DNA of 22,736 nt from CAZYPB01 sp964649265 (GTDB lineage: Archaea; Micrarchaeota; Micrarchaeia; Burarchaeales; JAKAKT01): assembly GCA_964649265.1 (NCBI GenBank), contig CAZYPB010000012.1, positions 1 to 22,736 on the forward strand, given 5' to 3'. A program made the position numbers and the translations under genes. The notes under the pieces were generated by a model. It saw only the letters and a list, made by a program, of their open reading frames with translations. It did no database searches and was not told the origin of the DNA. Below are positions 20,088-22,736 of the stretch, one piece after another; positions within the stretch are counted from its first letter, which is position 1, and every line of letters begins with the position of its first letter.

Positions 20088-21494
20088 TCACTTTTTGGTG
20101 AGTTTTGGCTCAGGAGAAGACACATACTTTACTTTTGGGTGTCTTTTACAATAGAGTAAAAAGAATACCTCCGGATAACGTATGTCTATATCCTTTGCAA
20201 AAAGTTTTGTTGATTCTGTAAGGCGGTGGTTTATTAGTTTCTCTACTTTTGGGTAGCTCCTCATTATCCGTATATTTCTATATAGAACATCTGAATTTGG
20301 ACATGTCTCTGAAAAAACCTTGGAAAGTTTCGATGTTATTTCAGACAACGATCCATTTGGTGGGGTCAATTTGTTAGGTACCTTGACATTCATGTCACGA
20401 GGTACCTTGTATGATGAAAGCTCATTTCTCAAAGAGGTTATCTTCTTTGACATGGATTCCAAGGATTCCTTTAGGAATCTCCGATACTCCTTTTCGTGTT
20501 TCCTCAGATCGTCTATTTTCCCAGGATCGGATATATTCCTTACTGCTTCTGTTCTCTTCTGTAAATTATCTATGAAATCAGAAAAGACCAGGCATTTTGA
20601 TGATTCGGATATCTCTTCCATGGAATCCAGAAGGGATTCTTTGAGTGTGTTAAAATCGGATTCAAGAGATGACTGTATTCTTGAGCGTATAGAACAGAAC
20701 CTATCAACCTCGTTTATATCAAGGTCCGAGGACTGTAGATCTTCAAACTCAGTCATCAGTTTGTCCATCCCCTTTCTGTCTTTCTCAACTGAGATAATTG
20801 CCTGAAGTTCCTCAAGGGATAAAGTCAGTATGCGTTTTATTACAGAGTCTATCTTCTGATTGTTGTCGACAATATCCTCTAAACTGTCATTGCTTCTTGA
20901 GAGAATTGATTCAAACTGAGCATATGAGTCATTTATGTTATAGCCTGAATCAAGAAGTTTTTTCATTGCTTTTTCTCTTTCCTTATTTTTCTCAGTTATT
21001 ATTGGAGTGTAGGTATTTGCTACTGATCTTTTTATTGCCCCGAGCCGGTCCCGTATTTCGGTTGTCTTGGTTGTGAGAAAAGTCAGGTCAACATGGCTAA
21101 GTTCATCCCCCTCGATCTCAAAGGAAGGACTGCAGCATCCAACTGAAGCAAGCTCCTGACCGAGTCGATCCATCTCGGATTTTGCACTGTCTGTGTCCAC
21201 CTCCTCAGAAACACCATCTATCAGGCTTTGTGTCTCCTTGCAGTCCTTGCAGATAATGTTGACTATTTCGGATTTCTTTGAGTTCAGTGCTGTATCCCGC
21301 ATATCTGCACTCCCAGACATTTTCCTGTAGAATTTTGGGACAAATGCAGAGATTAGTAGTAATATAAGAAAAGAAACAAGCAGTGCAAGGAAGAAGACCA
21401 GTATGTTATTTAGGAATATATAAAGCACTAACGCTATGGCAAACATGAAAACAACAATTGTTGAAGAAAAGCCATAGATTTTGAAGCGTTTCAT
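20088..21494 (-). CDS. Two-helix membrane protein with a long helical/coiled-coil cytoplasmic region
   Basis: Two membrane helices lie at about 12-30 and 31-51. A basic segment (PKFYRKM) follows, so both ends should be cytoplasmic. Residues about 65-360 are rich in Glu, Asp, Lys, Leu and Ser and predict long helices with heptad-like spacing (for example RLGQELASVG, LEDIVDNNQKIDSVIKRILTL, DDLRKHEKEYRRFLKESLESM). The last 100 residues are more globular. A good GAGGGGG site (21503-21509) supports ATG 21494. It is the first gene of the operon with tubulin-like protein 2. The layout recalls membrane-tethered spacer or regulator proteins of FtsZ such as EzrA, but that is similarity of shape only; no sequence relation is claimed. 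Confidence 0.72.
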   Translation of the reverse strand: MKRFKIYGFSSTIVVFMFAIALVLYIFLNNILVFFLALLVSFLILLLISAFVPKFYRKMSGSADMRDTALNSKKSEIVNIICKDCKETQSLIDGVSEEVDTDSAKSEMDRLGQELASVGCCSPSFEIEGDELSHVDLTFLTTKTTEIRDRLGAIKRSVANTYTPIITEKNKEREKAMKKLLDSGYNINDSYAQFESILSRSNDSLEDIVDNNQKIDSVIKRILTLSLEELQAIISVEKDRKGMDKLMTEFEDLQSSDLDINEVDRFCSIRSRIQSSLESDFNTLKESLLDSMEEISESSKCLVFSDFIDNLQKRTEAVRNISDPGKIDDLRKHEKEYRRFLKESLESMSKKITSLRNELSSYKVPRDMNVKVPNKLTPPNGSLSEITSKLSKVFSETCPNSDVLYRNIRIMRSYPKVEKLINHRLTESTKLFAKDIDIRYPEVFFLLYCKRHPKVKYVSSPEPKLTKK

Positions 21495-21537
21495 GATCTG
21501 GACCCCCTCTGATGTAGTAATTACTCAAAGGTTAAAA

Positions 21538-21547
21538 AGCATATACT
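21538..21547 (-). promoter_or_regulatory. Probable TATA region for the coiled-coil/tubulin operon
   Basis: On the minus strand AGTATATGCT lies about 49 bases before the ATG at 21494. Transcription would start near 21516 and keep the GAGGGGG site in a leader of about 20 bases. A nearby TTTTTAAC (around 21531-21538) is an alternative. Confidence 0.4.
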
Positions 21548-21554
21548 CTGGACA

Positions 21555-22034
21555 CTATTTGGCCACGGCATAAAGATTTCCTGAAATCCTTCTTTTATGG
21601 TCGGGCCCCTCCTCTTGGAAGTAGTACATTATATTTATTCTTCCCGTAAAACGGTCGTCTTTTTCAAAAGAGAGTGGGGTTCCAGAAGCATCAGTGCATT
21701 TGAGATAGAAAGCGTGCTTTTCGCCCACCCCCATAACTGTCTCCTCTGACTCTGCATAATCATTAAAGCTCTTTGTGCAGGCCGCCCCGGTGACAACTAT
21801 CTTCTTTGGAAGGCTGTTTTCAAGTATTAAGCTAAGCGTGTTCGTGTTTCCATCCAGATATGCTGAGGAACAGTCCACCCCAACAGGCATTGAGCATGTT
21901 TCCGGGGGTTTCTCTGTGCTGGCCCCAAGATAGAACATAGCTGCAAGCGCTACGACTCCAAAAATCATCAAAAAAACAACCACAACAGCAATTGCTATTA
22001 CTATCAACAGCGGTTTGTTTTTCAATATGTCCAT
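21555..22034 (-). CDS. Single-pass secreted/pilin-like protein, 159 aa
   Basis: ATG 22034 is preferred to a longer reading from 22070, because AAGGAG sits just before it at the end of the CTP synthase gene and the next residues form a normal N-terminus (MDILKNKPLL). A strong membrane helix covers about 10-38. The outer part begins CSMPVGVDCSSAYLDGN and continues NTLSLILENSLPKKIVVTGAACT. This style of Cys-framed beta domain after one N-terminal helix is seen in archaeal pilin-like and FlaG-like proteins. No clear type-III signal peptidase site was found, so the pilin assignment is tentative. It starts four bases after pyrG and is probably read with it, although no functional link is obvious. 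Confidence 0.68.
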   Translation of the reverse strand: MDILKNKPLLIVIAIAVVVVFLMIFGVVALAAMFYLGASTEKPPETCSMPVGVDCSSAYLDGNTNTLSLILENSLPKKIVVTGAACTKSFNDYAESEETVMGVGEKHAFYLKCTDASGTPLSFEKDDRFTGRINIMYYFQEEGPDHKRRISGNLYAVAK

Positions 22035-22038
22035 AATA

Positions 22039-22736
22039 TCACTCCTTTGCACATGCCTTAACAAATGCAAGGAAAAGCGGGTTTGGTTTCTCTAGGCTGG
22101 AAGTGAATTCTGGGTGGAACTGGGTTCCCATGAAGAACGGGTGGTTTTCAAGTTCCATTACCTGCATTATGTCTTTTCCAACAGCCTTTCCTGAAAACAC
22201 TAGGCCCTTTCCTTCCAATCGCGATATATACTCTGGATTCACCTCGTAGCGGTGACGGAATCTCTCGCGTATAACTGGGAGTTGGTATATTTCCCGTGCC
22301 TTTGTTGAATCCTTTAACTCGATGTCGTGCGCTCCGAGTCTCATTGTCGCTCCCTTGTCCTTTATTTTCTTCTGTTCGGGTAGTAGATCTATAACCGGGT
22401 GTGGGCTTTTTGTATCGAATTCTGTGGAATTTGCTCCTGTTAGGCCACAGATGTTCCGTGCCCAATCGATTATTGCTATCTGCATACCAAGGCAAAGCCC
22501 AAAGTATGGGAGCCTGTTTTCCCTTGCCCACCTAGCACACTCGATCTTTCCCTCCGTTCCCCTTGAACCAAATCCCCCCGGGACTATGATTCCATCGCAT
22601 TCCTTCAGAACATCCACACCTGATTCGCCCTTTTCTATTGCAGTTGTCTCTATCCACTTAAGTTCAACGCCTTGGTTTATGTGAGCACCGGCATTTACCA
22701 ATGCTTCCTTTATACTTACATAGGAGTCCTTCACCT
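22039..22736 (-). CDS. pyrG: CTP synthase, C-terminal glutaminase part (cut by window edge)
   Basis: The frame is open to the end of the window; the N-terminal synthase domain of about 300 residues lies beyond it. The visible 232 residues are the class-I glutamine amidotransferase domain: oxyanion segment VPGGFGSRGTEGK, nucleophile Cys in YFGLCLGMQ, and the His-Glu pair in TQFHPEF near the end. SPHPVIDLLPEQ and GATMRLGAH are typical CTP synthase segments. The domain hydrolyses glutamine and passes ammonia to the synthase domain, which makes CTP from UTP and ATP. CTP feeds CDP-archaeol formation, the donor for the lipid enzyme at 9709-10326. The gene ends in AAGGAGTGA, which serves as the ribosome-binding site of the next gene. 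Confidence 0.95.
   Translation of the reverse strand, partial: VKDSYVSIKEALVNAGAHINQGVELKWIETTAIEKGESGVDVLKECDGIIVPGGFGSRGTEGKIECARWARENRLPYFGLCLGMQIAIIDWARNICGLTGANSTEFDTKSPHPVIDLLPEQKKIKDKGATMRLGAHDIELKDSTKAREIYQLPVIRERFRHRYEVNPEYISRLEGKGLVFSGKAVGKDIMQVMELENHPFFMGTQFHPEFTSSLEKPNPLFLAFVKACAKE

Noticed and set aside
20084..20125. Longer N-terminus of tubulin-like protein 2
   Set aside because: It overlaps the upstream gene by 38 bases and adds no recognisable structure; ATG 20083 follows the preceding stop by four bases.
1..22736. CRISPR arrays, insertion sequences, prophage or integration sites
   Set aside because: No evenly spaced direct repeats, transposase or integrase motifs, or terminal inverted repeats were seen by eye.

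Overview
The window looks like a piece of an archaeal chromosome. Supporting features are: TATA boxes about 24-34 bp upstream of many first genes, several apparently leaderless starts, Shine-Dalgarno sites mainly on internal operon genes, a fused ThiD-ThiN thiamine enzyme, myo-inositol-1-phosphate synthase next to an archaetidylinositol-phosphate-synthase-like enzyme, and a tRNA-Ile gene whose two interruptions fold as archaeal bulge-helix-bulge introns. The genome is compact, with stop/start overlaps and convergent genes that overlap by 4-13 bp. The lineage cannot be fixed from the sequence alone; a DPANN-type or deep euryarchaeal lineage is a reasonable guess.

Positions 1-6385 (+) hold cell-surface genes. 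First comes the C-terminal 909 residues of a large Asn/Thr/Ser-rich parallel beta-helix protein. It is followed by a 189-aa secreted protein that looks like a free-standing copy of its C-terminal domain, a 48-aa small protein, a 307-aa lipoprotein-like protein and a 597-aa single-pass protein with Ig-like domains. A MinD/ParA-type ATPase (6405-7190) follows. Then comes an 815-aa protein that joins an extracytoplasmic VIT-VWA sensor-like part, one membrane helix and a C-terminal winged-helix DNA-binding domain (7265-9712).

Positions 9709-12307 (-) form a tight four-gene lipid operon: ino1, two tandem paralogous half-size EamA/DMT-type membrane proteins, and a CDP-alcohol phosphatidyltransferase. 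A PadR-like regulator diverges from ino1 and is followed by a membrane protein with a bPH2-like domain. Next is a decayed B3/4-domain gene (13350-13760, -) directly downstream of thiDN (13767-15074, -). thiDN diverges from the tRNA-Ile(GAU) gene with two 18-nt introns (15139-15249). A 114-aa unknown protein follows.

Positions 15661-21494 look like a cytoskeletal or membrane-remodelling island. It holds a protein with eight CxxC pairs, divergent from a tubulin/FtsZ-superfamily protein with two C-terminal PEGA-like domains. On the opposite strand is a tightly coupled operon of a two-helix membrane-anchored coiled-coil protein, a second and very different tubulin/FtsZ-superfamily protein, and a membrane-anchored protein carrying the same PEGA-like domain. 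This island is the best candidate for an undescribed system.

Positions 21555-22736 (-) hold a small single-pass secreted or pilin-like protein and the glutaminase half of CTP synthase, cut by the window edge. No CRISPR array, insertion sequence, rRNA or phage gene was seen.
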